DNA from: Pseudomonas sp. F(2018)
Lineage (GTDB): Bacteria; Pseudomonadota; Gammaproteobacteria; Pseudomonadales; Pseudomonadaceae
Direction: 5' to 3'
Assembly: GCF_005508865.1 (NCBI RefSeq)
Contig: NZ_SCOM01000003.1
Location: 124,001 to 188,000, forward strand
DNA length: 64,000 bases
This document shows positions 9,173-18,362 of this stretch, one piece after another (position 1 is the stretch's first letter; each line of letters opens with the position of its first letter). The position numbers and the translations under genes are program-made. The notes under the pieces were generated by a model, which saw only the letters and a list, made by a program, of their open reading frames with translations, did no database searches and was not told the DNA's origin.

Positions 9173-10233
9173 CATGCCTGGCGCATCTCCGCCACCAGAA
9201 TCGCCAGCAGTTCCCCGGCCGGCAATTCGCGCGCCAGCGGTGCGCCCTGGCCGGCCCATTGGGCGGCGAAGTCGTGGTTGCCGCGGGCCACGGCTGCAGC
9301 CTGCAGGGCCTTGGTGGCGTCATAGGTGTAGGAATATCCGGGCAGCGCCGGTGCGCCAGGGCGACCCAGCTCGCTGAACACCCGATTGGGCAACCCGCGT
9401 GCGGGGCGCCCGGACATCGCCGCGGTGATCTGCGTGCGATGGGCCTTATCGCTCTTGAGCGCCGCGCGGTAGGCGGCGTTGGCCAGCGACTCCGGGCACA
9501 GCACGAACGCCGTGCCCATCTGTACACCGGCGGCGCCGAGGGCCAACGCAGCGTTGATGCCGGCGCCATCCATGATCCCGCCAGCGGCAATCAGCGGCAG
9601 TGCGGTGCGTGTCGCCAGCACCCGCACCAGGGCCAGGGTGCCGATGCCGGGATCGCCCTGCTCCGGCTCGAACAGCCCGCGGTGACCGCCCGCCTCGATG
9701 CCTTGCGCCACCAGCGCATCGACCCCGGCGGCCTCGGCCAGCTTGGCCTCGGCCACGCTGGTGACGCAGGCCAGGAGGCGGATGCCGGCCGCCTTGAGGG
9801 CGTCGATGCTGGTCTGCGGCGGCAGGCCGAAGTGGAAGCTGACCACCGCCGGCCGCTCCTCCAGCAGCATCGCCAGCATGTCCGCATCGGCGACGAAGCT
9901 GCGGTAGATGTCGCGCAGCTCACCCGGCGGCGTGGCGCCGAACTCGGCGAAGAACGGCCGCAGATGCTCCAGCCAGGCGGCTTGGGCCGCGGCATCGGCG
10001 GGCGTCGGGCGATGGCAGAACAGGTTGATGTTGAACGGCTTGCTGGTCAGCCCGCGCAGCTCGGCGATCAGCGCGCGGCCCTGTTCCGGGGTACTGGCCG
10101 CCAGGCTGATCGAGCCGAGGCCACCGGCATTGGAGACCGCCGCCGCCAGCTGCGGGGTGGAGACGCCGAGCATCGGCGCCTGGATGATCGGCTGCTCGAT
10201 GGCGAGCAATTCGGTAATGCGCGGCGTTGCCAT
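9172..10233 (-). CDS. Nitronate monooxygenase (2-nitropropane dioxygenase family)
   Basis: 353 residues. FMN-dependent TIM-barrel enzyme that oxidises alkyl nitronates such as propionate-3-nitronate. Visible blocks: PIIQAPMLG near the N terminus, SFHFGLPP, then GIEAGGHRG carrying the catalytic His, [10 protein letters not shown] and [17 protein letters not shown] for FMN phosphate binding. I use the ATG at 10233 (MATPRITE) rather than an in-frame ATG at 10266, because a GGAG site lies about ten bases before it. It is divergent from a LysR regulator with paired palindromes between them, so that regulator probably controls it. Confidence 0.88.
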   Translation of the reverse strand: MATPRITELLAIEQPIIQAPMLGVSTPQLAAAVSNAGGLGSISLAASTPEQGRALIAELRGLTSKPFNINLFCHRPTPADAAAQAAWLEHLRPFFAEFGATPPGELRDIYRSFVADADMLAMLLEERPAVVSFHFGLPPQTSIDALKAAGIRLLACVTSVAEAKLAEAAGVDALVAQGIEAGGHRGLFEPEQGDPGIGTLALVRVLATRTALPLIAAGGIMDGAGINAALALGAAGVQMGTAFVLCPESLANAAYRAALKSDKAHRTQITAAMSGRPARGLPNRVFSELGRPGAPALPGYSYTYDATKALQAAAVARGNHDFAAQWAGQGAPLARELPAGELLAILVAEMRQA

Positions 10234-10268
10234 GATCTCGACTCCGTGGCGGTTGGACTTGACCAAAT

Positions 10269-10316
10269 ATTCTCAAAAAGAGATTCTTCGCAAAACATTA
10301 TTCTCTTTAAGAGATT
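10269..10316. promoter_or_regulatory. Two near-identical 17-bp palindromes, candidate LysR operators
   Basis: ATTCTCAAAAAGAGATT at 10269-10285 and ATTCTCTTTAAGAGATT at 10300-10316 share the arms ATTCTC and GAGATT with different five-base centres. Their starts are 31 bp apart, about three helical turns, so they lie on one face of the DNA. They fill the gap between the nitronate monooxygenase and LysR start codons, as expected for autoregulatory and activator sites of a LysR-type protein. Confidence 0.65.
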
Positions 10317-10327
10317 ATTGGAAGCCC

Positions 10328-11203
10328 ATGGATCTCTCGACGCTGACCATCTTTCGCACCGTTGCCCTGGAGCAGAGCATCACGCGCGCGGCCCAGCGCC
10401 TGGAGCGCGTGCAGTCCAACGTGACCACGCGTATCCGCCAGCTGGAGGACGACCTCGGCGTGCAGCTGTTCCTGCGCGAGGGCAAGCGCATGAGCCTGAC
10501 CGAGCAGGGCCGCGAGTTCCTCGCCTATGCCGAGCGCCTGCTGGCCCTGGCCGACGAGGCGCGCCAGGCCATGCACCCGCAGCAACCGGGCGGCACCCTG
10601 CGCCTGGGCAGCATGGAAAGCACCGCGGCCAGCCGCCTGCCCGGACCGCTGGCGCGTTTTCATCGCGCCTTCCCGCAGGTCAGCCTGGAGGTCAGCACCG
10701 GACCCAGCCAACCGCTGCTCGACGCCGTGCTGGCGCGGCGCCTGGACTGCGCACTGATCGCGGCGCCGACCAGCCGGGTCGGCACGCGCTGGGCGGTCGA
10801 GGCGCTGGACCCCGGCCTGCTCAGCCAGGCGGTGTTCCGCGAGGAACTGCTGCTGGTGCTGCCGAACGACCACCCGCCGGTCCGCGGCCCGCAAGATGTG
10901 CAGCTGCGCACCCTGGCCGGCTTCGCCCAGGGCTGCACCTACCGGCAGATCGCCCAGAGCTGGCTGAACGGTGCCGGCAGTCCGGTGCGGGTACAGGAGG
11001 TCGGCTCCTACCACGCGATCCTCGCCTGCGTGGCGGCCGGCTCCTGCGTCGGCGTCCTGCCGCGCTCGCTGCTCGAACTGCTGCGCGAGCCGCCGGCGGT
11101 ACAGAGCGTGCCGCTGCTGGAAGTCGACACCCTGCTGGTGTGGCGTGGCGACTACCGCAGCGCGGCCTTCGAGCAATGGCGCGAGACGCTGCAGGCGGCC
11201 TGA
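10328..11203 (+). CDS. LysR-family transcriptional regulator
   Basis: 291 residues. The N-terminal winged helix-turn-helix is typical: [32 protein letters not shown], then [19 protein letters not shown]. The effector domain follows from about residue 90 ([17 protein letters not shown]), with [12 protein letters not shown] and [23 protein letters not shown] near the C terminus. It is divergent from the nitronate monooxygenase gene with two repeated palindromes between them, and its TGA overlaps the ATG of the next gene, an MFS permease, by one base. The three genes likely form one regulated unit; the inducer is unknown. Confidence 0.9.
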   Translation: MDLSTLTIFRTVALEQSITRAAQRLERVQSNVTTRIRQLEDDLGVQLFLREGKRMSLTEQGREFLAYAERLLALADEARQAMHPQQPGGTLRLGSMESTAASRLPGPLARFHRAFPQVSLEVSTGPSQPLLDAVLARRLDCALIAAPTSRVGTRWAVEALDPGLLSQAVFREELLLVLPNDHPPVRGPQDVQLRTLAGFAQGCTYRQIAQSWLNGAGSPVRVQEVGSYHAILACVAAGSCVGVLPRSLLELLREPPAVQSVPLLEVDTLLVWRGDYRSAAFEQWRETLQAA

Positions 11204-12351
11204 TGCCAGGACGACGCTTGGCTGCCCCCATCGCCGCCGCCCTGCTGCTGGCCATCGGCATGGGTTTCGGCCGCTTCGCCTTTACCGGCCTCTATCCGCT
11301 GATGCTCGACGACGGCCTGCTCAGCCTGCACGCCGGCTCGCTGGCCGCCTCGGCCAACTACGCGGGCTATCTGCTCGGTGCCCTGCTGCTGGCCCGCAGC
11401 AGCGCCAGCCGGGCCTCGCACCTGTGCCAGTGGGCGCTGGCCGGCACCCTGCTGACGCTGGCGGCGCTGGCCTGGATCGGCCAGCCCTGGCTGATCGTGC
11501 TGACCCGCTTCGCTGCCGGGCTGTTCAGCGCCATGGCCCTGGTCGGCGCCTCGCTCTGGTTGCTCTCTGTTGGTGGCCATAGCCGCAGCGCGCCGCTGCT
11601 GTTCGCCGGCGTGGGCCTGGGTATAGCGCTGTCGGCGCAGCTGATCGCCGTCGGCCACACCAGCGGCCTGCACAGCCAGGCACTGTGGTTGAGCCTGGCC
11701 CTCGGCGGCCTGCTGCTGGCGCTGCCGGCCTGGCTGCAGCTGCGCCGGCCGCCGCGGGGCAACGGCGCCGCGCCGGGGGCATCTACTGTCGCCACGGGAA
11801 GTCTGGGCGCATGGCGCCTGATCCTGATCTACGGCCTGGCCGGCCTCGGCTACATCGTGACCGCCACCTACCTGCCGCTGTTGTTGCAGGGCCATCTCGG
11901 CGACCTCGATCCGCTGCAGATCTGGACCGCCTTCGGCCTCGCCGCCATGCCCTCGTGCTTTGCCTGGCATGCCGTGCATCGGCGCCTGGGCACGGCACGC
12001 GGCCTGGCACTTAACCTGCTGCTGCAGGCAATCGGCGTGATCCTGCCGGTGTTCAGCCAGGCCACCTGGGCCTGCCTGGGCAGCGCCGTGCTGGTGGGCG
12101 CCACCTTCATGGGCACGGTGACCATCGCCATGCCCGCGGCCCAGGCCCTGGCCAGCCGCGTGCGCTTCAACATGCCGGCGACCATCACCGCCGCCTATGG
12201 CCTGGGTCAGATCCTCGGCCCGCTGCTGGCCTCGGCACTGTTCGCCCGCAGCCACAGCTTCAACCCGGCCCTGCTGGTCGCTGCGAGCGCCCTGGCGCTG
12301 GGCGCGGCCCTGTGTCGGCCCTGCGCCCGGCTTGCCCGGCCTGCGACCTAG
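11203..12351 (+). CDS. MFS transporter, YbfB/YjiJ type
   Basis: 382 residues with about twelve predicted membrane helices. The N terminus GMGFGRFAFTGLYPLML is the signature of the YbfB/YjiJ group of major-facilitator permeases, whose substrates are mostly unknown. A later block, MPATITAAYGLGQILGPLLAS, is also typical of the group. The start codon overlaps the LysR stop (TGATG), indicating translational coupling. The coding region ends 67 bp before the next gene. Role as exporter or importer cannot be read from sequence; the link to LysR and nitronate monooxygenase suggests a nitro compound or related metabolite, by inference. Confidence 0.85.
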   Translation: MPGRRLAAPIAAALLLAIGMGFGRFAFTGLYPLMLDDGLLSLHAGSLAASANYAGYLLGALLLARSSASRASHLCQWALAGTLLTLAALAWIGQPWLIVLTRFAAGLFSAMALVGASLWLLSVGGHSRSAPLLFAGVGLGIALSAQLIAVGHTSGLHSQALWLSLALGGLLLALPAWLQLRRPPRGNGAAPGASTVATGSLGAWRLILIYGLAGLGYIVTATYLPLLLQGHLGDLDPLQIWTAFGLAAMPSCFAWHAVHRRLGTARGLALNLLLQAIGVILPVFSQATWACLGSAVLVGATFMGTVTIAMPAAQALASRVRFNMPATITAAYGLGQILGPLLASALFARSHSFNPALLVAASALALGAALCRPCARLARPAT

Positions 12352-12418
12352 GTCCAATTGGCGGCCTGCGGCGAAAGCGCCAGCATGCTGCAAACCTCCC
12401 CGCGCAGGGATCACTCCC

Positions 12419-14347
12419 ATGCAATCCAAGCAAGGCCTGGCCGCCAGCAAGGCCGCGGTTCTGCAGAACGTCCATGGCACCATGGAGTTCCTGCGCAAGT
12501 ACCCGCCGTTCAATCAGATGGACAGCGCCCAGCTGGCCTACCTGGTGGAGCACTGCCAGCTGCGCTTCTATGCCGCCGGCGAGAGCATCATCAAGCCCGG
12601 CGACGGGCAGGTGCAGCACTTCTACATCGTCAAGCAGGGCCAGGTGGTCGGCGAACGCCCGCACTCGGCCCGGCGCGGCAGCGAGACCACCTTCGAGATC
12701 GCCAGCGGCGAATGCTTCCCCCTGGCCGCCCTGCTCGGCGAACGTGCCACCCGCACCGAGCACCTGGCCGGCGAGGACACCTTCTGCCTGCTGCTGGCCA
12801 AGGACGCCTTCGTCCGCCTGTTCGCCCAGTCCGCGCCGTTCCGCGACTTCGCCCTGCGCGGGGTCAGCAGTCTGCTCGACCAGGTCAACCAGCAGGTGCA
12901 GCTGCGCGCCGCCGAGAACCTTGGCGCGCAGTATTCGCTGGATACTTCGCTGCGCGAGCTGGCACCGCAGCAGCCGGTGGCCTGCGGCGCCGACACGCCG
13001 CTACGCGATGCGGTGCGGCGCATGCACGAGCAGCACGTCGGCAGCATCGTCATCGTCGACGAGCAGGCGCGCCCCGAGGGCATCTTCACCCTGCGCGACC
13101 TGCGCCGGGTGGTGGCCGACGGTGAATCCCTGGAGCAGCCGATCAGCGCGCTGATGACCCAGCGCCCGTTCCACCTGTCGCCCGACGCCAGCGCCTTCGA
13201 CGCCGCCCTGGCGATGACCGAGCGACACATCGCCCATGTCTGTCTGGTGGAAGACGGCCACCTGGTCGGCGTGGTGTCCGAGCGCGACCTGTTCTCCCTG
13301 CAACGCGTCGACCTGGTCCACCTGGCCCGCACCATCCGCCATGCCGGGCGCATCGAGACGCTGGTGGCCCTGCGCGGCGACATCCGCCTGCTGGTCGAGC
13401 GCATGCTGGCCCACGGCGCCAGCTCCACCCAGATCACCCAGCTGGTGACCCTGCTCAACGACCACTGCGTGTGCCGGGTGATCGAGCTAGTGCTGGAGGA
13501 AATGGGCGACCCCGGCGTGCCTTTCAGCTGGCTGTGTTTCGGCAGCGAGGGCCGCCGCGAACAGACCCTGCACACCGACCAGGACAACGGTATCCTCTTC
13601 GAGGCCCGGGACGCCGCCGATGCCGAACGCATCCGCCAGCTCCTGCTGCCGCGCGCCCGGCGCATCAACCAGTTGCTCGCCGACTGCGGCTTCACCCTCT
13701 GCCGCGGCAACATCATGGCCGGCAACCCGCAGCTGTGCCTGTCGCGCCAGGAATGGACGCGGCGCTTCTCCACCTTCATCCGCGAGGCCACCCCGGAGAG
13801 TCTGCTGGGTTCGAGCATCTACTTCGACCTGCGGGTGGTCTGGGGCCCCGAGCAGGGCTGCTTGCAGCTGCGCCAGCACCTGCTGGCCGAAATCGCCGAC
13901 AACAGCCTGTTCCAGCGCCAGCTGGCCGCCAACGCCCTGCGCCATCGCCCGCCGCTGGGGCGCTTCCGCGACTTCGTGGTGGCGCGCAAGGGCGCCGAGA
14001 AGGACACCCTCGATCTCAAGGAGGAAGGCCTGACACCCTTCGTCGACGGCGCCCGCCTGCTGGCCCTGGCCCATGGCATCGGTGAGAGCAGCACCCTGCG
14101 CCGCTTCGCCGAGCTGGTACGCCAGCGGGTGATCGACGCCCAGGACGGCGCGGCCTACGAGGAGGCCTACCACCTGATCCAGCAGATGCGCCTGCAGCTG
14201 CACCAGCAGCAGGCGGCCCAGGGCCTGGGCTTCTCCAACCGCCTCGACCCGGACAGCCTCAACCACCTGGACCGGCGCATCCTGCGCGAGTCCTTCCGCC
14301 AGGCCCAGCGCCTGCAGGCCAGCCTCGCGCTGCGCTACCAGCTATGA
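12419..14347 (+). CDS. Cyclic-nucleotide-binding/CBS/DUF294 nucleotidyltransferase-like signalling protein
   Basis: 642 residues in four parts. A cyclic-nucleotide-binding beta-barrel spans about 25-140 (FYAAGESIIKPGDGQVQHFYIVKQG). A CBS pair spans about 190-310 (GSIVIVDEQARPEGIFTLRDL and HVCLVEDGHLVGVVSERDL). A DUF294 nucleotidyltransferase-like domain near 350-480 carries GSEGRREQTLHTDQDNGILF, the Gly-Ser...Asp-x-Asp pattern of the polymerase-beta superfamily (GlnD-like). A helical C-terminal domain completes it. Its last four bases overlap a DnaQ-like exonuclease start, a pairing common in pseudomonads. Family knowledge supports a soluble regulator; the substrate nucleotide is unknown. Confidence 0.88.
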   Translation: MQSKQGLAASKAAVLQNVHGTMEFLRKYPPFNQMDSAQLAYLVEHCQLRFYAAGESIIKPGDGQVQHFYIVKQGQVVGERPHSARRGSETTFEIASGECFPLAALLGERATRTEHLAGEDTFCLLLAKDAFVRLFAQSAPFRDFALRGVSSLLDQVNQQVQLRAAENLGAQYSLDTSLRELAPQQPVACGADTPLRDAVRRMHEQHVGSIVIVDEQARPEGIFTLRDLRRVVADGESLEQPISALMTQRPFHLSPDASAFDAALAMTERHIAHVCLVEDGHLVGVVSERDLFSLQRVDLVHLARTIRHAGRIETLVALRGDIRLLVERMLAHGASSTQITQLVTLLNDHCVCRVIELVLEEMGDPGVPFSWLCFGSEGRREQTLHTDQDNGILFEARDAADAERIRQLLLPRARRINQLLADCGFTLCRGNIMAGNPQLCLSRQEWTRRFSTFIREATPESLLGSSIYFDLRVVWGPEQGCLQLRQHLLAEIADNSLFQRQLAANALRHRPPLGRFRDFVVARKGAEKDTLDLKEEGLTPFVDGARLLALAHGIGESSTLRRFAELVRQRVIDAQDGAAYEEAYHLIQQMRLQLHQQQAAQGLGFSNRLDPDSLNHLDRRILRESFRQAQRLQASLALRYQL

Positions 14348-15039
14348 AGAAGCTGCTCGAATGGCTGCGCCAGAGCAGCCCCGTCGTCGACCCACGCAGC
14401 CTGCGCCTGCCGGCGCCGGCGGCCCTGGACGAGCGTCCGCTGGCCAGGCAGCGCCTGGTGGTGGTGGACCTGGAGACCAGCGGCCTCGATCTGCAGCGCG
14501 ACCAGTTGCTGGCGATCGGCGCGGTGGTGATCGAGGACGGCGCCATCGACCTGTCCCAGCAGTTCGAGTGCACCCTGCGCCAGGCCGATCATCGCGCCGG
14601 GCCCAGTACCCTGATCCACGGCATCGCGCCCAGCGCGGTCGCCGCCGGCCGCGAGCCGGACGAGGCGCTGCTGGACTTCATGCAATTCGTCGACGACAGC
14701 CCGCTGCTGGCCTTCCACGCGCCCTTCGACCAGCACATGCTCGAACGCGCCCTGCGCGAGCAGCTCGGCTATCGCCTGCGCCATTCCTTCCTCGATGCTG
14801 CCGTGCTGGCCCCACTGCTCTGCCCGGAGGCGCCGCCCTATCGAGGTTTGGACGAGTGGCTGGAGCACTTCCAGCTGCAGGCCAGCGAGCGCCACCACGC
14901 CAGCGCCGACGCCCTGGCCACCGCCGAACTGGCGCTGATCCTGTTCAGCAAGGCCCGCCGCCAGGGCCTGGACAACCTCGCCGAACTGCAGCGCAGGGCC
15001 CAGGCCTGGCGCCGCCGACAGCTGGCACCCTCGCTCTGA
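14344..15039 (+). CDS. DnaQ-like 3'-5' exonuclease (DEDDh)
   Basis: 231 residues. Exonuclease motifs are intact: VVVDLETSGLD (Exo I, Asp and Glu) near residues 39-49, AFHAPFDQHMLE (Exo II Asp) near 121-132, and ERHHASADALATAEL (Exo III, His and Asp). The fold is that of the DNA polymerase III epsilon subunit, but there is no beta-clamp or alpha-binding tail and the length is shorter than DnaQ, so it is a stand-alone exonuclease. ATGA overlap with the upstream cyclic-nucleotide/CBS protein points to co-translation. Substrate (DNA or RNA) unknown. Confidence 0.88.
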   Translation: MKKLLEWLRQSSPVVDPRSLRLPAPAALDERPLARQRLVVVDLETSGLDLQRDQLLAIGAVVIEDGAIDLSQQFECTLRQADHRAGPSTLIHGIAPSAVAAGREPDEALLDFMQFVDDSPLLAFHAPFDQHMLERALREQLGYRLRHSFLDAAVLAPLLCPEAPPYRGLDEWLEHFQLQASERHHASADALATAELALILFSKARRQGLDNLAELQRRAQAWRRRQLAPSL

Positions 15040-15059
15040 TAGAGCCGCTCAATACCGTT

Positions 15060-15074
15060 TGTAAAACATTCTCG
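15060..15074. promoter_or_regulatory. Weak Fur-like box upstream of the first PepSY gene
   Basis: TGTAAAACATTCTCG matches the 7-1-7 Fur pattern TGATAATNATTATCA at 9 of 14 informative positions and lies about 60 bp before the PepSY start. A TAGAAT that could be a -10 element is near 15099. The match is modest; it is more persuasive because the paralogous module at 21-22 kb has a better match in the same relative place. Confidence 0.35.
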
Positions 15075-15135
15075 ATTCCACCTGCGGCAGCGCTCCCCTA
15101 GAATGCGGGGCCCTCTCCAGGCCCCGGGCTGCCCC

Positions 15136-16263
15136 ATGCGTTCCACCACCATCCGCCGCTGGTCCGTCATCCACACCTGGACCAGCCTGATCTGCACGCT
15201 GTTCCTCTTCCTGCTGGCGCTCACCGGCCTGCCGCTGATCTTCCACCACGAGATCGAGCACCTGCTGGGCGAGGCACCGGAGCTGCGCGAGATGGCGCCG
15301 GACGCGCCGCGCCTGGACCTGCAGCAGCTGGTCGAGGCCGGCGAGCGCCATCGCCCCGGCGAGGTGGTGCAATACCTCGGCTGGGAAGACGACGAACCCA
15401 ACGGCGTGGTGACCATCATGGCCGCGACCGCCGGCACAGAGCCCAACTCCTCGCACACCTTCATGCTCGATGCGCGCAGCGGCGAGGCGGTGGAGATGCC
15501 GGCGGCCAACGGCGGCTTCATGATGCTGATGCTGCGCCTGCACGTGGACATGTTCGCCGGCCTGCCGGGCAAGCTGTTGCTGGCCTTTATGGGCATCCTC
15601 TTCGTCGTCGCGATCATCTCCGGCGTGGTGCTCTATTCGCCCTTTATGCGCCGGCTGGAGTTCGGCACCGTGCGCCAGCACAAGTCCACGCGCCTGCGCT
15701 GGCTCGACCTGCACAACCTGATCGGCATCGTCACCCTGGTCTGGGCTTTGACCGTGGGCGTCACCGGGGTGATCAGCGCCTGCGCCGACCTGCTGATCAG
15801 CGCCTGGCGCAACGACAGCCTGGCGGCCATGGTCGCACCCTACCGCGATGCCCCGCCGCTCACCGAGCGCGCCCCGGCCACGCAACTGCTGGACATCGCC
15901 CAACAGGCCGCGCCCGGCATGCAGCCCGACTTCATCGCCTTCCCCGGCACGCGCTTCTCCAGCGAGCACCACTACTCGGTGTTCATGAAGGGCAGCACGC
16001 ACCTGACCTCGCACCTGTGGACGCCAGTGCTGATCGACGCCAAGACCCTGCAGGTCACCGCCGTGGCCAGCCGCCCCTGGTACATGGACGCCCTGGCCAT
16101 GTCGCAGCCGCTGCACTTCGGCGACTACGGCGGCCGGCCGATGCAGATCCTCTGGGCGGTGCTCGACGTGCTGACCCTGATCGTCCTGGGCAGCGGCCTG
16201 TACCTCTGGTGGGTCCGTCGCCGCGCACCGCGTGCCGCCCTGCGCGACGAGGTGGCGGCATGA
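15136..16263 (+). CDS. PepSY-associated transmembrane protein (FpvG/PiuB-like, probable iron-related), copy 1
   Basis: 375 residues, about four membrane helices. Family landmarks: HTWTSLICTLFLFLLALTGLPLIFHHEIEHLL at the N terminus (His and Trp before and after helix 1), LRLHVDMFAGLPGKLLL, WLDLHNLIGIVTLVW, and LHFGDYGG before the last helix. Conserved His residues in such proteins are thought to bind haem or help reduce ferric siderophores, as in FpvG of the ferripyoverdine system. I chose ATG 15136 because it starts just before helix 1; an in-frame ATG at 15103 adds an unlikely tail. Its TGA overlaps a 55-residue membrane protein, and a paralogous pair lies at 21-22.4 kb. Iron role is inferred. 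Confidence 0.85.
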   Translation: MRSTTIRRWSVIHTWTSLICTLFLFLLALTGLPLIFHHEIEHLLGEAPELREMAPDAPRLDLQQLVEAGERHRPGEVVQYLGWEDDEPNGVVTIMAATAGTEPNSSHTFMLDARSGEAVEMPAANGGFMMLMLRLHVDMFAGLPGKLLLAFMGILFVVAIISGVVLYSPFMRRLEFGTVRQHKSTRLRWLDLHNLIGIVTLVWALTVGVTGVISACADLLISAWRNDSLAAMVAPYRDAPPLTERAPATQLLDIAQQAAPGMQPDFIAFPGTRFSSEHHYSVFMKGSTHLTSHLWTPVLIDAKTLQVTAVASRPWYMDALAMSQPLHFGDYGGRPMQILWAVLDVLTLIVLGSGLYLWWVRRRAPRAALRDEVAA

Positions 16264-16427
16264 AGCGCTGGCGCGCATCGACCTTCGCCATCCCCACGCT
16301 GATCGGCGTGCTCAGCACCGTCGGCCTGTTCGCCGCGCTGCTCGGCGACGGCCCGTGGGACGCCCTGGCCTGGCTCGGCCTGGGCCTGCCGGCCGTGCTC
16401 GGCTGCTGGCCACTGCTGCGCCGCTGA
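16260..16427 (+). CDS. Small two-helix membrane protein, partner of PepSY copy 1
   Basis: 55 residues overlapping the PepSY stop by four bases (ATGA). Two hydrophobic segments (about 9-27 and 34-50) are separated by GDGPWDALAWLGLG. It is clearly related to the 63-residue protein at 21016-21207: shared VLS-x-x-GL, AL-x-GD, D-x-L-x-WL-x-LG-x-P and a C-terminal LR. Both follow a PepSY protein with the same overlap, so the two-gene module was duplicated or acquired twice. In the pyoverdine fpvGHJK system a small membrane protein also accompanies the PepSY reductase; whether this one is equivalent is inference. Confidence 0.75.
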   Translation: MKRWRASTFAIPTLIGVLSTVGLFAALLGDGPWDALAWLGLGLPAVLGCWPLLRR

Positions 16428-16579
16428 AAAACACTGGCGAAAGCGCAACGCCGACCTAACGTGAGAGAAGGCAGAGATCGGAAGCACAGGAGTGCACCGC
16501 TGTCAGTCCCTTCTCCCTCGCTGTTCTGCCGCCACCGCCGCCTGCGCGGCATCGACGCCAACAGCCAGGGAGCATCGCC

Positions 16580-17560
16580 ATGCTGTTCATCACCAATCGT
16601 TTCCCCAAGGGCTCGATCAAGAGCGAGATCGACCGCCCGTTCGCTTTCGACCTGGACAACAACGCGCCGAGCAACTCGGTGTTCTTCTGCGAGCGGCAGA
16701 GCAAGAAGAAGCTGGTCGAGCTGGGCAGCCAGGCCTTCCTGGGCCGCCTGCAGGAGGCCAAGCAGCGGCAGATCCTGCTGTACATCCACGGCTACTCCAA
16801 CCTGCCCGATGACGTGTTCGCCGCCGTCGAGGAGTTCCAGGACCTGTGCAACCAGCGCGGCAAGGACGAGGTGCTGGTGGTGCCGGTGATCTGGCCCTGC
16901 GACAACGACAAGGGCATCGTCCAGGACTACTGGGACGACCAGAAATCCGCCGACTACAGCGCCGTGTCCCTGGCCCGCGCCCTGTGCTTCTTCCTCGCCT
17001 GGCGCAAGGACCGCGAGGAGGCCGGCCAGGCCAGCTGCCTCAAGCGCATCAACGTGCTGGCCCATTCCATGGGCAACCGCGTGCTGCGCGAAACCCTCTG
17101 CGAATGGGACCGCTACGACCTGGCCAACGGCGTGCCGATGCTGTTCCGCAACACCTTCCTGGTCGCCGCCGACATCGAGAACGAGTCGATCCATCGCGGC
17201 CAGCGCGGCGAGCTGATCTCCCATGCCTCGCGCAACGTGGTGGTGTACTACGCCTCGGACGACATGGCCCTGCGCAGCAGCAAGGCGGCCAACCTGAAGA
17301 ACCGCATCGCCTCGCGGCGCCTCGGCCACAGCGGGCCGGAGAACCTGGAGCTGACGCCGCAGAACGTCTACGCGGTGGACTGCGACGACATCAACACTCT
17401 GTACGACTTCCCCAAGGGCCACTCGTACTTCCGCAGCGGCCGCACCAAGGGCATTCCCGGCGTGGTGTTCGACCATCTGTTCGAGTGCCTGGTCAGCGGC
17501 CGGGTGTTCCCGCAGGACGAGTTCCGTCGTACCACCATCCTGCACGACAGCGCCGCCTGA
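16580..17560 (+). CDS. Alpha/beta-hydrolase, DUF900 type
   Basis: 326 residues, no signal peptide. LLYIHGYSNLPDD near residues 70-82 is the oxyanion-hole strand, and NVLAHSMGNRVLRETL near 158-173 holds the nucleophile elbow with Ser in AHSMGN. DUF900 proteins resemble lipases and acyl hydrolases but lack defined substrates. It stands alone between the first PepSY module and a convergent glutamine-amidotransferase-like gene. An AGGGAG-like site precedes the ATG at 16580. The 152 bp before it show no clear promoter to my eye. Confidence 0.82.
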   Translation: MLFITNRFPKGSIKSEIDRPFAFDLDNNAPSNSVFFCERQSKKKLVELGSQAFLGRLQEAKQRQILLYIHGYSNLPDDVFAAVEEFQDLCNQRGKDEVLVVPVIWPCDNDKGIVQDYWDDQKSADYSAVSLARALCFFLAWRKDREEAGQASCLKRINVLAHSMGNRVLRETLCEWDRYDLANGVPMLFRNTFLVAADIENESIHRGQRGELISHASRNVVVYYASDDMALRSSKAANLKNRIASRRLGHSGPENLELTPQNVYAVDCDDINTLYDFPKGHSYFRSGRTKGIPGVVFDHLFECLVSGRVFPQDEFRRTTILHDSAA

Positions 17561-17570
17561 TCGCGGGCAT

Positions 17571-17594
17571 AAAAAAGGCCCCGGGAGTGGGGCC
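17571..17594 (-). terminator. Terminator hairpin between convergent genes
   Basis: GGCCCC (17577-17582) and GGGGCC (17589-17594) form a hairpin; on the minus strand it is followed by a run of U (A6 at 17571-17576 on plus). It is placed to end transcription of the minus-strand amidotransferase gene. Confidence 0.7.
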
Positions 17595-17617
17595 AAGCGC
17601 AGGGTGACAAGCGCGAA

Positions 17618-18325
17618 TCAGGTCAGATGGGCATGGGGACCGCTGAGGTAGTCGAGCAGGCGGAACAGGCTCGCGCCGAGCGAGGCGCAGTGGGCGCTGC
17701 CGGCCTGGATGGCGGCCGCGTCCTGCACCGCACCGGGCCGTTGCAGATCGTGCGGGCAGGCGGCGAGCAGCTGCTCGATGCTCGCCGGGCTGCTCTCCAG
17801 GTGGCACTGCAGGGCCACGGCGCGCTCATTCCAGACGAAGCCCTGCATGGCGCAGGCCGCCGAGTGATAGAGCGGGATGGCACCGGTAGGCAGGCTGAAG
17901 GTTTCGCCATGCCAGTGCATGGCCATCAGTCGCTGCGGCAGCATGCGCCCGAGTGGCGACTGGCTGGCTTCTGCATGCTGTTCGATCGGGTGCCAGCCGA
18001 TCTCTGCCGTGTCGGCCAGCCGCACATCACCACCCAGCACCTCGGCCAGCAGCTGGCCGCCGAGGCAGATGCCCAGCACCCGCTTGTCGGCATCCAGCGC
18101 GGCGCGCAGCAGTCGTTTCTCCGCTCCCAGCCAGGGATGTTCGGCCTCGTCGTGCACGCTCATCGGCCCGCCCATGACTACCAGCAGGTCGAAGTCGTCC
18201 AGCGTCGGCAGGGCATCGCCAGCGTACAGGTGATGGACCCGCGCCGGCAGATTGCGCTTATCCAGCCACTGGCCGATCTGCGCCGGCCCCTCGAACGCCA
18301 CGTGCTGCAGAATGGATACACGCAT
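17618..18325 (-). CDS. Class I glutamine-amidotransferase domain protein
   Basis: 235 residues, a single GATase1 domain. LLVVMGGPMSVHDEAEHPWL near residues 49-68, GICLGGQLLAEVLG carrying the nucleophile Cys, and ALQCHLESSP holding the His-x-Glu of the triad are all intact. Related stand-alone proteins are annotated as GMP-synthase-like or gamma-glutamyl hydrolase-like; no synthase domain or partner is adjacent, so the acceptor is unknown. The start at 18325 is preceded by AGAGGTGA, a strong ribosome site; an open frame runs further upstream without one. Confidence 0.85.
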   Translation of the reverse strand: MRVSILQHVAFEGPAQIGQWLDKRNLPARVHHLYAGDALPTLDDFDLLVVMGGPMSVHDEAEHPWLGAEKRLLRAALDADKRVLGICLGGQLLAEVLGGDVRLADTAEIGWHPIEQHAEASQSPLGRMLPQRLMAMHWHGETFSLPTGAIPLYHSAACAMQGFVWNERAVALQCHLESSPASIEQLLAACPHDLQRPGAVQDAAAIQAGSAHCASLGASLFRLLDYLSGPHAHLT

Positions 18326-18362
18326 CGCTTCACCTCTCACGTTCGCGCACATTGCATGACCG

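Noticed and set aside
9259..11202. Upstream extension of the MFS frame across nitronate monooxygenase and LysR
   Set aside because: The permease starts at 11203 with a coupled ATG; everything before is noncoding in that frame.
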